Assembly: GCA_002348265.1 (NCBI GenBank)
Contig: DEAT01000036.1
Span: forward strand, 1-52,490
Source: Gemmatimonadales bacterium UBA2975
GTDB lineage: Bacteria > Gemmatimonadota > Gemmatimonadetes > Longimicrobiales > Gaopeijiaceae
DNA: 52,490 nt
Direction: 5' to 3'
The notes below the pieces were generated by a model. That model was not told the origin of the DNA and ran no database searches. It was given only the letters and a program-made list of their open reading frames with translations. Shown in pieces: positions 16,800 through 26,205 of the stretch. The position numbers and the translations under genes were made by a program. Each line of letters opens with the position of its first letter. Within the stretch, counting starts at the first letter, position 1.

Positions 16800-17714
16800 T
16801 CATCGTTGCATCCTCGCACGTCGACGGAAGAATCCGATGAGAGGTGGCAGGTAGTCATGGCGTGTGTCTACATCTACCACGTCGAGCTTGAGGTCGCGGA
16901 ATAGGTCGTTCATGCGCTCTTGGACTTGCTGGGAGTGGGCTTTCCAAGAGTCGCGGACCTTACGTTTATTAGTGTTCAAGACCCTGCGATGACCCGTCTC
17001 AGGGTCGTCCAATGCCAGCATTCCCACCTTTGGGAGGTTTCCCTCCGCCGGATCGATGAGGCGGATAGGAACGAGGTCGTGATACCAGGCCAGCTTTCGG
17101 GCGGCCCGTATTAACTCAGAGTCTACCTCTGGCCCCGTTAGGAAGTCACTGATCAGAAATACGGTTGTTTTCTGTCTTAGCACCCTGTCCGCATAACGGA
17201 GTCCCGCCGAGAGCGTAGTAGACCGACTCTCCGGCTTGTGTGAGAGGAGTTCAAGTACGAGCCGCATAGCATGGCGTCGCCCAGTATCTGGTGGGATGAA
17301 GTATTCCACCTTGTTCGTAACCAGGAGTAGCCCTACTCGGTCGTTGTTTGTTGTTGCCGCTAAGGCCAAAATCGCAGCTATTTCGGACGCGATGATTGAG
17401 TTCTGCTTAGCCCCGGTGCCGAAAGTTTTCGAAGCGGACAGGTCGACTACGATGAGAGCATTTAGTTGCCTCTCCTCTACGAATTCTTTCACGAAAAGAT
17501 GTCCACGACGGGCTGTCACGTTCCAGTCGATAGAGCGTATGTCATCACCAGGCTGATACTCGCGTACGTCAGAGAATTCTAGGCCTCGCCCCTTAAAAAT
17601 CGAGTGATATTCTCCTGAAAAAAGTGACTCGACTAGACGGGCGGTTGTGAGTTCTATCCGTTTGAGTTGAGCCGAGACCTCGGCACCGAAAACGAAATCC
17701 GGGTCGGCCAGCAT
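16800..17714 (-). CDS. DUF58 domain protein of the MoxR operon
   Basis: Encodes 304 residues. The DUF58 signature GRGLEFSDVREYQPGDD leads directly into IRSIDWNVTARRG. A VWA-like core follows, with a MIDAS-like DLSASKTFG near residue 90 and later FLISDFLTG. There is no signal or membrane segment, so it is probably cytosolic or peripheral. DUF58 proteins are nearly always paired with MoxR ATPases and are considered its VWA partner. It starts within the moxR stop as TGATG and precedes the BatD-like gene by 18 nt. Confidence 0.9.
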   Translation of the reverse strand: MLADPDFVFGAEVSAQLKRIELTTARLVESLFSGEYHSIFKGRGLEFSDVREYQPGDDIRSIDWNVTARRGHLFVKEFVEERQLNALIVVDLSASKTFGTGAKQNSIIASEIAAILALAATTNNDRVGLLLVTNKVEYFIPPDTGRRHAMRLVLELLSHKPESRSTTLSAGLRYADRVLRQKTTVFLISDFLTGPEVDSELIRAARKLAWYHDLVPIRLIDPAEGNLPKVGMLALDDPETGHRRVLNTNKRKVRDSWKAHSQQVQERMNDLFRDLKLDVVDVDTRHDYLPPLIGFFRRRARMQR

Positions 17715-18685
17715 CAGGGAGCGGGTACTGCCTCGAGCAGTTGCGTTACCAGCTGGTCGGGATCGATACCGCGCGCATCTGCTTCGTATGTTGTGCGTAG
17801 TCGGTGGCGCATGACTTTGGGTGCCATCGCCTTAACGTCGTCGGGCATGACATAGTCCCGGCCTTGAAGGAACGCTCGGGCACGTGATGTGCGCGTCAAG
17901 AAGATCGTGGCGCGCGGGGATGCTCCGTATTCGATGAGTGAGTCGAAATGCGAGAGGCCGTAGTTGGCTGGCTCACGCGTAGCGAATGTTAGCTCGACAA
18001 TGTAGTCGAGCACCTCGTCCTCCAGTCGAATGTTAGCAACTGCTTTTCGTGCATCCGCTATCTGATCTGCGTTGATCACTGTATCGACCGGAATATGTGT
18101 ACCTTTGGCAACACGCCGAACGATTTCTTTTTCGTCAACGCGATCGGGGTAACCGATCTGGAGCTTCATTGCGAATCGATCAAGCTGGGCTTCGGCCAAA
18201 GGGTAGGTGCCGTGCAATTCGACAGGATTCTGGGTCGCAAGAACCATGAAGGGGTTTTCGAGATGGTAGGTCTCGCCAGCGATCGTGACTTGCCTCTCCT
18301 CCATCGCTTCCAAAAGAGCTGCTTGAACCTTTGGCGGAGCTCGGTTGATTTCGTCTGCTAGGATAATGTTAGAAAAGATTGGCCCCTTCTGAACCTTGAA
18401 GTCTCCTGATGATTGATCGAAAACTGGTGTGCCGATGATGTCCGTCGGGAGAAGATCGGGAGTGAACTGAATTCGTCGGAATCTGGTGTGGATAGCTTCC
18501 GCGAGGGTCCGGACCATGAGTGTCTTGGCTAGCCCAGGAAGTCCCTCTAGAAGAATGTGACCTCCCGTCAGAAGTGCTACGAGTAGCCCTTCAACTGCTT
18601 CGTGTTGACCTACAACCCGTTCGTGCACGGTGCTGGAGACACCATTGAGAATATTTTTACCGGTTTCGGTATTTCCTTGCTCCAA
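17714..18685 (-). CDS. MoxR-family AAA+ ATPase
   Basis: Encodes 323 residues. Walker A is GLPGLAKT (48-55) and Walker B is ILADEINRAPPK. Then come LLEAMEERQVT, sensor 1 at VLATQNPVE, and a C-terminal lid around GASPRATIFL. The protein is cytosolic. MoxR ATPases remodel VWA-domain partners, here likely the DUF58 and BatA/B proteins downstream. The start is TTG 18685; I see no ATG upstream in frame. It is the first gene of a six-gene operon with gaps from overlap to 18 nt. A 9-bp inverted repeat lies upstream. Confidence 0.92.
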   Translation of the reverse strand: MEQGNTETGKNILNGVSSTVHERVVGQHEAVEGLLVALLTGGHILLEGLPGLAKTLMVRTLAEAIHTRFRRIQFTPDLLPTDIIGTPVFDQSSGDFKVQKGPIFSNIILADEINRAPPKVQAALLEAMEERQVTIAGETYHLENPFMVLATQNPVELHGTYPLAEAQLDRFAMKLQIGYPDRVDEKEIVRRVAKGTHIPVDTVINADQIADARKAVANIRLEDEVLDYIVELTFATREPANYGLSHFDSLIEYGASPRATIFLTRTSRARAFLQGRDYVMPDDVKAMAPKVMRHRLRTTYEADARGIDPDQLVTQLLEAVPAP

Positions 18686-18717
18686 ACCTTACTCCGTGGT
18701 CGATGTCCCGGCCGATT

Positions 18718-18772
18718 GAACAATCATCTACAACCAGTCGCGAGAGTGTTGAAGCAGACGAGGTGATTGTTC
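18718..18772. repeat. 9-bp inverted repeat upstream of moxR
   Basis: GAACAATCA (18718-18726) and TGATTGTTC (18764-18772) are exact reverse complements separated by 37 bp. They lie 33-87 bp upstream of the moxR start. They could be two operator half-sites or a hairpin in the leader. No assignment to a regulator family is possible. Confidence 0.35.
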
Positions 18773-18801
18773 GTTTACTTCTAAGAGGCCCGACAATGTT
18801 C

Positions 18802-18817
18802 GGTTGACGGCTCAACC
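18802..18817 (-). terminator. weak hairpin downstream of the RND permease gene
   Basis: GGTTGA and TCAACC (18802-18807, 18812-18817) form a 6-bp stem with a CGGC loop, 14 nt beyond the end of the RND gene. There is no U-tract. It is the only structure I see at the end of the efflux operon. Confidence 0.3.
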
Positions 18818-18830
18818 ACGCCAGAGGGTT

Positions 18831-21800
18831 TCAGGTTCCTGCGGAACTGAACACTTCGGCTGCGGCCGAACCCTCGACCGTCATAGTTCGCCGACGCTTG
18901 AACCACCTGACAATTCGATCTTCGGTAACGGCTAGTGCTGGAACAACCACCATGATTAAGAGAGTAGCGAATAAAATCCCAAACCCCAGACTGACGGCGG
19001 TCGGTGCTAGAAACTGCGCTTGGATACTCCGCTCGAAGATCAGCGGTGAGATGCCCAGGAAGGTTGTGAGTGATGTGAGGAAGATCGGGCGAAATCTCTG
19101 ACGCGCCGCGTTGAGCAGTGCATCCTCTAGCACAAGTCCTCTGGCCTTCTCTGCATTCACAAAGTCCATGAACACCAGTGTGTCGTTTACGACAACGCCG
19201 GTTAGCCCGATGATCCCGAACAAGCTGAAGAGGCCCACGGGAACGCCGATAATGGCATGTCCTATTAGTGCACCGACGATCCCGAACGGAATCGCGGACA
19301 TGATCACCAATGGCTGTATGTATGAGTTCAGCGGGATCGCGAGCAGGGCAAAGATCCCAAGAAGAGCAAGCATGAAGCCACGACCGAGAGACGCGAACGT
19401 GTCGTCTTGCTCGGCTCGCTCGCCACTCAAGCTGAATGAAACGCCTGGGTGCCTCTCACTCAGCATTGGCAGGACCACACGCTCTAGTTGGCGATTCACC
19501 TCGTCAGTCGTTACGACAGACTCATCGGTATCAGCGGTTACAGAAACAATTCGCTCACCCTCACGTCGAGTGATACTTGTTGGCGTACTCCCTAGGGAGA
19601 CGGTCGCGACTTGGTCGAGTGGTACACGGGCACCCCCGGGTGTAGACACGCGGAATATGAGCAGGTCTGCAACGGCGTCTCGCTCCGACTCAGGAAGACG
19701 GATGTAGACGGGCATCTCCTCGCCATCGCGTTGCAGTCTCTGAACCTCTGCACCAAAGAACGCACCGCGCACTTGGTTCGCTAGATCTTCGAGGGTGATG
19801 CTTAGCGTTCTAGCATCCGGACGCAGGTCGATCTGAAATTCTTGCTCACCTCGATCATCGTCGGTAAGGATGTCGAAGACCCCACTGAACTGAGCAAGTT
19901 CTCTGGCTACGTCTGCGGATGCTGCCTTTAGCGCTTGCTCGTCTCCGGATGCAAGCTGAACCTGAATAGCTTCCGCTACACGGAAGAAATCCGATGTGAT
20001 TGCAAAGGACCGTACGCCGCTTAGTTCAGGTAGTTCTGCTCGCCAAGCGGTCTCAAAGTCTAACGGGGTGAATGCACTCACCTCGGGGTTGGGCAACTCA
20101 ACCGTGAGTGATGCTCTGCTGGAGGATGAACTCCTAGGTGTGTCAGTCTGCCCCGGCCCACCACCGCCACCGCCACCTCCGACCACAGAGTACAGGTTCT
20201 GGATCGGGGAAGGGTGGTCAGACGGAAGGTCCATTGCCATCCGATCTCCGGCTCTCAGGACAGATGTCTCGATCTCCTGAATGACTTCTAGCGTCCTTTT
20301 GACTGAGGTGCCGGGTGGCATCTGAAGGTTGGCTACGACGGTCTCACCCTGAATCGAAGGCAGGAAGGAAAAAGGAAGACGCCCGCCACCGATGAGACCG
20401 AAGCAGATGAGTATCGACGCCAGTGCCCCCGACATGATCACTCCAGGATTCAAGATGCTGAAGCGGACACCCCTAGTGAGCGGTCCAGAAATGAATTTCT
20501 GAAGAGCGATATCAATTCGGGCTCGAGTCTCATTGATCCTTCCAAGGAAACGATTTGAGGTACGAATCGATGCGTCATCGTGCGACAGGTGCATCGGCAA
20601 GATGAAGAGTGCTTCTACGAGTGACAGGAGGAGTACCGTAATTACTACGAGGGGTAAATCGATCAAAAGGCGCCCAAGAGTGCCTTCGATAAACAGGAGT
20701 GGGGCAAAGGCTACCACAGTCGTGAGAACAGCAAAAATCACTGGGCGTGCTATGCGGATCGCTCCTACTTCAGCAGCCTCGAGAGGGGATCGACCTTTCT
20801 CTCTCTCAGCGAAGATGTTTTCTCCCATGACGATTGCGTCGTCGACCACGATGCCGAGAGCAAGGATGAAGCCGAATAGTGAGATCGTGTTCATCGTTAC
20901 GCCGAGGGGGGCGAGTAGAGCGAATGCGCCGATGAATGAGATCCCAATCCCTATTGCTGTCCATGCGGCCAGCTTCAGGTCCAAGAAAAGCGTAAGGGCT
21001 ATCAGGACTAGCGTCAGACCAAGGATCCCGTTCTTGATTAAGAGCTTTAGCCTCCCGTCCAAAACAACTGACTGGTCCTGCCACACGGATGCGGTCACGC
21101 CCTCAGGTAGCCGTGCTGAGAAGCTGGCTACATACGTATGGACCGCTTCGGCGACGTCGAGCACGCTCTCCTCTCCGACCCGATAAGCTGTAACCACTAC
21201 CGCTCGCTGACCATTAAATGTTGCGGCTAGGTCTGAATCGGCGAATCCATCTGTTACAGTGGCGATGTCACTGAGGAGAACTTCGGTCCCATCGGCGTCT
21301 GCGAGCACTACTATGTCGCGAAAATCTTCTGAAGTCTCATTGCGCCCTTGTGTTCTTAGCAGAACACGCCCGTCACGAGTCTCGATTTCACCACCCGAAA
21401 GCTCGAGGCTTTCTCGTCGTACAATCGTAGCCAGTTGGGACAGAGAAAATCCGTACGCATCGAGCACATCGGACGACACTTCAATCGACAATTCGTAATC
21501 TCTAGCACCTGAGATCTGAACATCAGAGATCGCTCCAAGCGCGATGAGGTCGTCACGCGCTTCTTTCGCCAGCACTTTGAGTGCCCGTTCGCCCACGTTG
21601 CCCGAAAGGACCAGTTGAATGACTTGGGAGCGAGGCGATGCCAGGTTTACAATCGGTCGTTCAATCTGGACTGGAAACGTCCTGATGCGGTCGATGGCGG
21701 ATTTTACCTCGTCGAGGACCCGTTGTTTGTCGACACCGCTTCGTAACTCGGCGGTGACTACAGCTAGGTTCTGTGACGCTGTCGCGTTGACCTCTTCTAC

Positions 21801-22031
21801 TTCGTCGATTGACTCAAGGGCTGCTTCAGTCGGAACGACGATAGCCTCCTCGACCTCGATTGGGGATGCGCCAGGATAAGCGACCGAGATATTGATCAGT
21901 TCAGGAGAGAACTCCGGAAATACCTGCTTTCGGAGAGAAATGGCACCAAACGAACCGGCGACCAGGATAAATACCATCAGGAGATTTGCGGTAACCCTAT
22001 TGCGAATCATCCACCTTATCGGGCCGTTCAT
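18831..22031 (-). CDS. RND-family efflux permease
   Basis: Encodes 1066 residues, the inner-membrane proton antiporter of a tripartite efflux pump. The standard layout is visible: first helix (12-32), periplasmic porter domain, helices 2-6 (about 332-480), second porter domain and C-terminal helices. The proton-relay pair D397-D398 lies in GIVVDDAIVMGEN, and a second repeat copy reads GVVVNDTLVFMDF. The overall pattern is of the AcrB/HAE-type superfamily. The second periplasmic domain has an unusual run of eight glycines (618-625), then PGQTDTPR and five serines. It is the third gene of the operon and overlaps the adaptor gene by ATGA. Confidence 0.93.
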   Translation of the reverse strand: MNGPIRWMIRNRVTANLLMVFILVAGSFGAISLRKQVFPEFSPELINISVAYPGASPIEVEEAIVVPTEAALESIDEVEEVNATASQNLAVVTAELRSGVDKQRVLDEVKSAIDRIRTFPVQIERPIVNLASPRSQVIQLVLSGNVGERALKVLAKEARDDLIALGAISDVQISGARDYELSIEVSSDVLDAYGFSLSQLATIVRRESLELSGGEIETRDGRVLLRTQGRNETSEDFRDIVVLADADGTEVLLSDIATVTDGFADSDLAATFNGQRAVVVTAYRVGEESVLDVAEAVHTYVASFSARLPEGVTASVWQDQSVVLDGRLKLLIKNGILGLTLVLIALTLFLDLKLAAWTAIGIGISFIGAFALLAPLGVTMNTISLFGFILALGIVVDDAIVMGENIFAEREKGRSPLEAAEVGAIRIARPVIFAVLTTVVAFAPLLFIEGTLGRLLIDLPLVVITVLLLSLVEALFILPMHLSHDDASIRTSNRFLGRINETRARIDIALQKFISGPLTRGVRFSILNPGVIMSGALASILICFGLIGGGRLPFSFLPSIQGETVVANLQMPPGTSVKRTLEVIQEIETSVLRAGDRMAMDLPSDHPSPIQNLYSVVGGGGGGGGPGQTDTPRSSSSSRASLTVELPNPEVSAFTPLDFETAWRAELPELSGVRSFAITSDFFRVAEAIQVQLASGDEQALKAASADVARELAQFSGVFDILTDDDRGEQEFQIDLRPDARTLSITLEDLANQVRGAFFGAEVQRLQRDGEEMPVYIRLPESERDAVADLLIFRVSTPGGARVPLDQVATVSLGSTPTSITRREGERIVSVTADTDESVVTTDEVNRQLERVVLPMLSERHPGVSFSLSGERAEQDDTFASLGRGFMLALLGIFALLAIPLNSYIQPLVIMSAIPFGIVGALIGHAIIGVPVGLFSLFGIIGLTGVVVNDTLVFMDFVNAEKARGLVLEDALLNAARQRFRPIFLTSLTTFLGISPLIFERSIQAQFLAPTAVSLGFGILFATLLIMVVVPALAVTEDRIVRWFKRRRTMTVEGSAAAEVFSSAGT
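20157..20180 (-). repeat. GGN codon run encoding eight consecutive glycines in the RND permease
   Basis: Eight glycine codons in a row (GGT, GGC, GGA and GGG mixed) encode residues 618-625. On the plus strand this is a CCACC/CCGCC-rich stretch. Mixed codons argue against recent simple slippage. A serine run (634-638) follows. Confidence 0.8.
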
Positions 22032-23293
22032 AAACCGCCTCTGCGCGGTACCCCAGCCGTGGCATCCCCTGTAATGGTAGACGAGGCAGCCTCTGTGTCG
22101 ATGTCATTGGAATCATCGACGCGGATTTTCATCCCCTCTGTCATTACGGCCAAGTCACTGACAATGACTCGCGTTGTGTCGCCTATGTCGGCGAGTATGA
22201 ACACGGTGTCCTGTATCTCTTGGATTACCTCTACAGGTAATGACACGAGGGTTCCCTGGGTCGTGGCCGTCCAAACCGAAGGACCGTCACGGAGAGCCGT
22301 CCGGGGGATGGCGTAGTGTGCCCCTACTGCTCGGCCAGCGATTCGAGATCGAGCGTATGACCCTACTAGCAACGGAGGTCGTATAGCGGATGCGTCGAAT
22401 GGGTCAGGTACACGGATAACGATCTGGACTGTCCGTGTAGCTTCGTCGAGCGCTCCCGACGCGCGGTCCACGAAGCCGTTCCACTCGTGCCACGAACCTC
22501 CGAATTCTGAGCGCACGACCGCCGGCGTTCGTCCCGCTCCGTCGTCGGTCCAGAGGCCATCGATGAGTGCTGCCTGCCTAGTGCTCAGTGAAATATCGAC
22601 CTCTACTGCTTCAGTGCCGTAGATGTCAGCTACTGCTTGCCCCGGTGAGATGAATTGGCCGATGTCGACTGCCTCCGATCGAACGCGGCCCGAGAAGGGC
22701 GCGAGTACTGCCGTACGCTCAAGGTTCAATTCTGCATCTGCCAATTGGGCTTCAGCTCTGTAAAGGGAAGCTTCCGCGGCCTCGTACTGAGGCTGCTGGC
22801 GTGCGAGCTGCGCAGCTAGGCTCGTATCTGGCGGGGCGTCAGAGCCAAGCCTCTGTTTCAGTAGCTCATATTCGCGTTGCGCGATCAATTGGTTCTGGGC
22901 GGCGAGTGCTACGTCTACCTTGCGCTGTTCGACTTCTGCTTGGGCAACGGAGACAGCGTTTCGGTAGCTCTGATCGTCCAGCTTGAAGAGGGTGTCTTTT
23001 GCAGAGAAAACTCCACCCCGAACAAGTTTCGGGGATACCACGACCACACGACCACCGACCTCGGCCGACAAAGTGATTTCGGCAGCAGGCCGGACGGTAC
23101 CTGTGCCCTCTACTACGAGTGGCGTGGACCGTGGCGTCATTAATGTCGCAGTAACTAAAGGAGCGAGCCTTGGGGTGGTTATGCGCTCCGGGGCTGGGCG
23201 GCTAAGAAGTAACGCGCTTGCAATTAACGCGCCTATCGAGAGTATGGCGGCCTGAAGAGTGAGCCGGCGTCGGGGCGGGGGCTTAGTGATCAT
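22028..23293 (-). CDS. RND efflux periplasmic adaptor (membrane fusion protein)
   Basis: Encodes 421 residues from ATG 23293, which overlaps the upstream stop as ATGA. An in-frame extension to 23341 lies inside the OM factor gene. One N-terminal membrane anchor (about 10-30) precedes a lipoyl/barrel-sandwich half (TLSAEVGGRVVVVSPKLVRG). An alpha-hairpin follows (AEVEQRKVDVALAAQNQLIA), with QYEAAEASLYRAEAQLADAE on the return strand, then the second lipoyl half (RTAVLAPFSGRV) and beta-barrel domains. This is the family's order. It bridges the permease to the outer-membrane factor encoded on either side. Confidence 0.9.
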   Translation of the reverse strand: MITKPPPRRRLTLQAAILSIGALIASALLLSRPAPERITTPRLAPLVTATLMTPRSTPLVVEGTGTVRPAAEITLSAEVGGRVVVVSPKLVRGGVFSAKDTLFKLDDQSYRNAVSVAQAEVEQRKVDVALAAQNQLIAQREYELLKQRLGSDAPPDTSLAAQLARQQPQYEAAEASLYRAEAQLADAELNLERTAVLAPFSGRVRSEAVDIGQFISPGQAVADIYGTEAVEVDISLSTRQAALIDGLWTDDGAGRTPAVVRSEFGGSWHEWNGFVDRASGALDEATRTVQIVIRVPDPFDASAIRPPLLVGSYARSRIAGRAVGAHYAIPRTALRDGPSVWTATTQGTLVSLPVEVIQEIQDTVFILADIGDTTRVIVSDLAVMTEGMKIRVDDSNDIDTEAASSTITGDATAGVPRRGGL

Positions 23294-24825
23294 CGCTGCC
23301 TTTGTTCGGAGTCGTGTGTATTGGTCGACTCGGAGACCCACGTGCCACCTAGGGCTCGATGCACTTGAAGTCTGGCGGTCGCTAGTTCTCGCTCTGCTGA
23401 GGACTGCGCGTCCTTTACGTTGAGCAATGTTCTGAGAGCGTCGAGATAGCCCACGTAATCACCGACGCCTTGTTCGACACGGAAGCGTGCGGCTGCAGCG
23501 GAAGCTTCCGCTGCCCTCAGTTGTTCATCAACTACTGACTTGCGTCTTCGTTGGGCGTCGAATCCCGCAATCGCTGCGTCTACTTCTTGGAATGCCGTTA
23601 GAACAGACTGAGCGTATCGGGCCGCCTCTTGTGCGTAGCGAGCCTCTGCTGCTTCCTGATCGGCCTTGAGCCGGCCGCCCGAAAAGATCGGAGCCGTTAG
23701 TGAGGCTACGAAGTTGGTGAACCATTGATCCGCCCGGATAATATCTGTGAGTTCCGCGCTTTGCGTTCCGGTAGAGCCCGTCAGATTGATTGACGGGAGC
23801 CGGGCTGCTTTCCGTTCCCCTACTCTCTGTCGGGCTGCTTCGAGCCTAAATGCGGCTGCCGCGAGGTCGGGTCGCCTAGATAGTATTCTTGCTGGGATTC
23901 CCGCAGGGATTGTTTTGAGGTTTATTGTCGGGATCCCTACCCCTGTTAGCATAGGATCTACTTCATGTGGGTAGCGCCCAAGAAGCACGGCAAGGCGGCC
24001 TCGAGCTGAAACAATCTGGCTCCCTAGAAGAGGAAGACCGGATCGTGTTGCGTTGAGGTCTTGCTGGATCTGGTAAAGCTCAATCGAAGATACGATACCT
24101 CTCTGATAACGGTCTTCGGTCAACGTCAGTCTCTCTGTTAGAAGATCGACGACTTCGGTCAGAATCACCTCTCGAGTGACTAGGTCTCGGAGCTCGAAAT
24201 ATCCTGAAATCGTCTCGGCTGCGACCGTGATCTCGACTGTCTGAGCGTCGGCTCCGACCGCGAGATAGTCCGCGTAAGCTGCACGGCGGCCACTGCCCAG
24301 TGCCCCCCAAAAGTCCAGCTCGTATGCGGTGCCGACGCTTACGCCGAATGTGGAGAAGGTGAAACGATCAGGTCGCTCAGGGAGATTCGGGTCGCTTGCC
24401 CCCTCGCTCGAGTCACCAAAAATCGCACCGAACTGACCCGCATTCGCAGGCTGGCTGAAACGAGATGCGTCCGTTCCTGCTGTAAGAGAAGGGAGTAGAG
24501 ATGACCTGGAGATGCGATACTGCGCGCGGACTTCCTCGATTCGAGAAGCGGCTTCTTGGATGTCTAGGTTCGATTCCAGAGCAGCTACTACGAGGGCGTC
24601 TAATGTTTGGTCCTCGAATGCTTCCCACCAAGACAGACTCACAGAGGAGTCTTGGACTATTGCACTGTCAGCTGTTGTATAGCCGTTCGGCATACGGTCG
24701 ACTACTGAGACTTCGACAGGAGGGGGCGCAAGGGAGCATGCGGCCGAGACGAGCGCGATAGTGCTCGTCGCTTTCAGCCGTCGCGCGCTTCCGATGGGCG
24801 TGTCCATATGGGTCCGGGTTGGCAT
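23290..24825 (-). CDS. RND efflux outer-membrane factor, NodT-type lipoprotein
   Basis: Encodes 511 residues. A signal with cysteine at ALVSAACSLAPP suggests lipidation, though the box is imperfect. The TolC-like body shows repeated helical hairpins: LDIQEAASRIEEVRAQYRIS in the first half, AAFRLEAARQRVGERKAAR in the second, and LPSLTAGTD and LPSINLTGS marking strand starts. The protein forms the trimeric exit duct for the pump. It is first in the operon, so the order is outer-membrane factor, adaptor, permease. ATG 24825 or ATG 24807 could be the start. A candidate operator lies just upstream. Confidence 0.9.
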   Translation of the reverse strand: MPTRTHMDTPIGSARRLKATSTIALVSAACSLAPPPVEVSVVDRMPNGYTTADSAIVQDSSVSLSWWEAFEDQTLDALVVAALESNLDIQEAASRIEEVRAQYRISRSSLLPSLTAGTDASRFSQPANAGQFGAIFGDSSEGASDPNLPERPDRFTFSTFGVSVGTAYELDFWGALGSGRRAAYADYLAVGADAQTVEITVAAETISGYFELRDLVTREVILTEVVDLLTERLTLTEDRYQRGIVSSIELYQIQQDLNATRSGLPLLGSQIVSARGRLAVLLGRYPHEVDPMLTGVGIPTINLKTIPAGIPARILSRRPDLAAAAFRLEAARQRVGERKAARLPSINLTGSTGTQSAELTDIIRADQWFTNFVASLTAPIFSGGRLKADQEAAEARYAQEAARYAQSVLTAFQEVDAAIAGFDAQRRRKSVVDEQLRAAEASAAAARFRVEQGVGDYVGYLDALRTLLNVKDAQSSAERELATARLQVHRALGGTWVSESTNTHDSEQRQR

Positions 24826-24844
24826 GCAGAGTTCGTCAGCGTAA

Positions 24845-24859
24845 GCCTAAAACGTAGGC
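24845..24859. promoter_or_regulatory. palindrome upstream of the efflux operon (candidate operator)
   Basis: GCCTA (24845-24849) and TAGGC (24855-24859) flank five bases, 20-34 bp upstream of the first efflux gene. Position and symmetry suit a repressor site. No regulator gene is adjacent. On the minus strand the flank also contains TTAGGTT, which resembles one arm of a DtxR-type box but lacks a matching second arm. Confidence 0.35.
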
Positions 24860-24931
24860 AGAACCTAAGGTGCCGTGTAAGCGAGATACGGAGTTAGTAT
24901 TCAGGTCATCTCGTGATCTGGATACACTTGA

Positions 24932-26098
24932 TCACCCGTTTTGGGCATGCCATGCGGATAAGACTTCAGTTTCTCGATCTGGAGACAGGCCTGAACGGAA
25001 GTTCTGCTGTCTCTCAGTTGGTCTCGAGTAGTGATACTCGAGGGTAGCGGTTGCCGTATCTGCTAGAGAGCGGAAAGTGAGTCCGGCCTCTACTTCAGGG
25101 GTGAGGTCAAACCGCGCAAAACCCTGACTCCCGTCCACAGGAGGGCGCCACACGGGCATTTCTTGGTAGGGCCGCACGCCGTGCCTTGCGAGAAACTCTC
25201 GTGGCACCCAGGTGAAAGAGGTCTCGGTCGTTGTGACAGCTCTGATGCCGTAGAGCAGTTCCGCCAAGGGGCGCGGCGTCCGCGGTCCGACGCAGTTGAA
25301 CTCACCTAGAGTTGCATCCTCAGCCAGCTTAACCGTGAAGTCAGTAAAGTCACGCACATCAATGATCTGAATCGGGTCAGTTCCGTCTCCTGGTGCCAGT
25401 ACTTCGCCACCTCGATCTATGCGGACAGGCCAGTAAGTAAATCGGTCAGTTTCATCACCTGGCCCGATGATCAGGCCTGGTCTAAGAATCGTGGTACGGC
25501 CCGGCATAATTCTTTGCGCGATGCGCTCCATTTCGGCTTTGCCCAGACCGTAAGGGAGCCGATCTTGATCGATTGGGACCCCGGCGGTTTCGAAGGTCCA
25601 CGTCGGTGCATCCGCGGTCATGGGGACACGACTCACATCAGAGTATGCCGACCGTGACGACACGAATATGAACTGCTCAACCGAGTCTTTGAGTGCCTCT
25701 GCGGCCGTCTCGATCCACTTACGGTTATTGGTTGCGTTGTCGATAACTACATCCCAACGTCGACCCTTGAGCGATTCGTAATCTCCATTCCGGTCCCCTC
25801 TTAGGGTCTCAAGGTAGGGAAACATGTTTCGCCCCGACCCACGGTTGAACAGGGTCACGCTGTGTCCACGGTCCAAAGCCGAGCGGACCTGGAAGGGTCC
25901 GATGAATCCTGTTCCGCCTAGGATGAGGATGTCCAAGCGCTTGGGAGAGTTCTTGATGATCCGCGCACCCCATTGGTCTGCTGGGCGGATTGGGTCATGG
26001 CCAGCAGCTGAGGCTGAAACCTTTTCAGCGCCCATAGTATTGGCGGCGAGTGCGCCACCGGCGGAAATCTTGAGGAAGTCCTTGCGAGTCGGGCTCAT
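24932..26098 (-). CDS. exported NAD-dependent epimerase/dehydratase-family protein
   Basis: Encodes 388 residues. The N-terminus has a Tat-like motif with RK in place of RR (TRKDFLKIS, residues 4-12), followed by an Ala-rich stretch. The extended-SDR Rossmann loop is GGTGFIG (61-67). Catalytic Y183 and K187 sit in PYGLGKAEM, with S147/S148 in FVSSRS, so the active site looks intact. The family acts on sugar nucleotides or similar, using bound NAD(P). Export would be unusual because the cofactor must fold in before Tat transport, as in glucose-fructose oxidoreductase. AAAGGAT precedes the start. The Tat call is moderate because of the lysine. Confidence 0.8.
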   Translation of the reverse strand: MSPTRKDFLKISAGGALAANTMGAEKVSASAAGHDPIRPADQWGARIIKNSPKRLDILILGGTGFIGPFQVRSALDRGHSVTLFNRGSGRNMFPYLETLRGDRNGDYESLKGRRWDVVIDNATNNRKWIETAAEALKDSVEQFIFVSSRSAYSDVSRVPMTADAPTWTFETAGVPIDQDRLPYGLGKAEMERIAQRIMPGRTTILRPGLIIGPGDETDRFTYWPVRIDRGGEVLAPGDGTDPIQIIDVRDFTDFTVKLAEDATLGEFNCVGPRTPRPLAELLYGIRAVTTTETSFTWVPREFLARHGVRPYQEMPVWRPPVDGSQGFARFDLTPEVEAGLTFRSLADTATATLEYHYSRPTERQQNFRSGLSPDRETEVLSAWHAQNG

Positions 26099-26205
26099 GA
26101 AAATCCTTTGAGAGAATAGGTGGCGTTTCTAGCGAGGTCTTGCGCTAGCCACCCTACTTCTGGGGTTTGTGTATGTCTCGAAGAGACTAGCGTTGATTTG
26201 GTATT

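Noticed and set aside
19111..19707. Plus-strand frame of 198 residues opposite the RND permease
   Set aside because: Its translation is Ser/Thr/Pro-rich and low-complexity, matching the reverse complement of a membrane segment.
20533..21186. Long plus-strand reading frame (217 residues)
   Set aside because: It lies wholly antisense to the RND permease. Its composition is Arg/Ser/Thr-rich, as expected from a reversed membrane protein, and no Shine-Dalgarno or motif is present.
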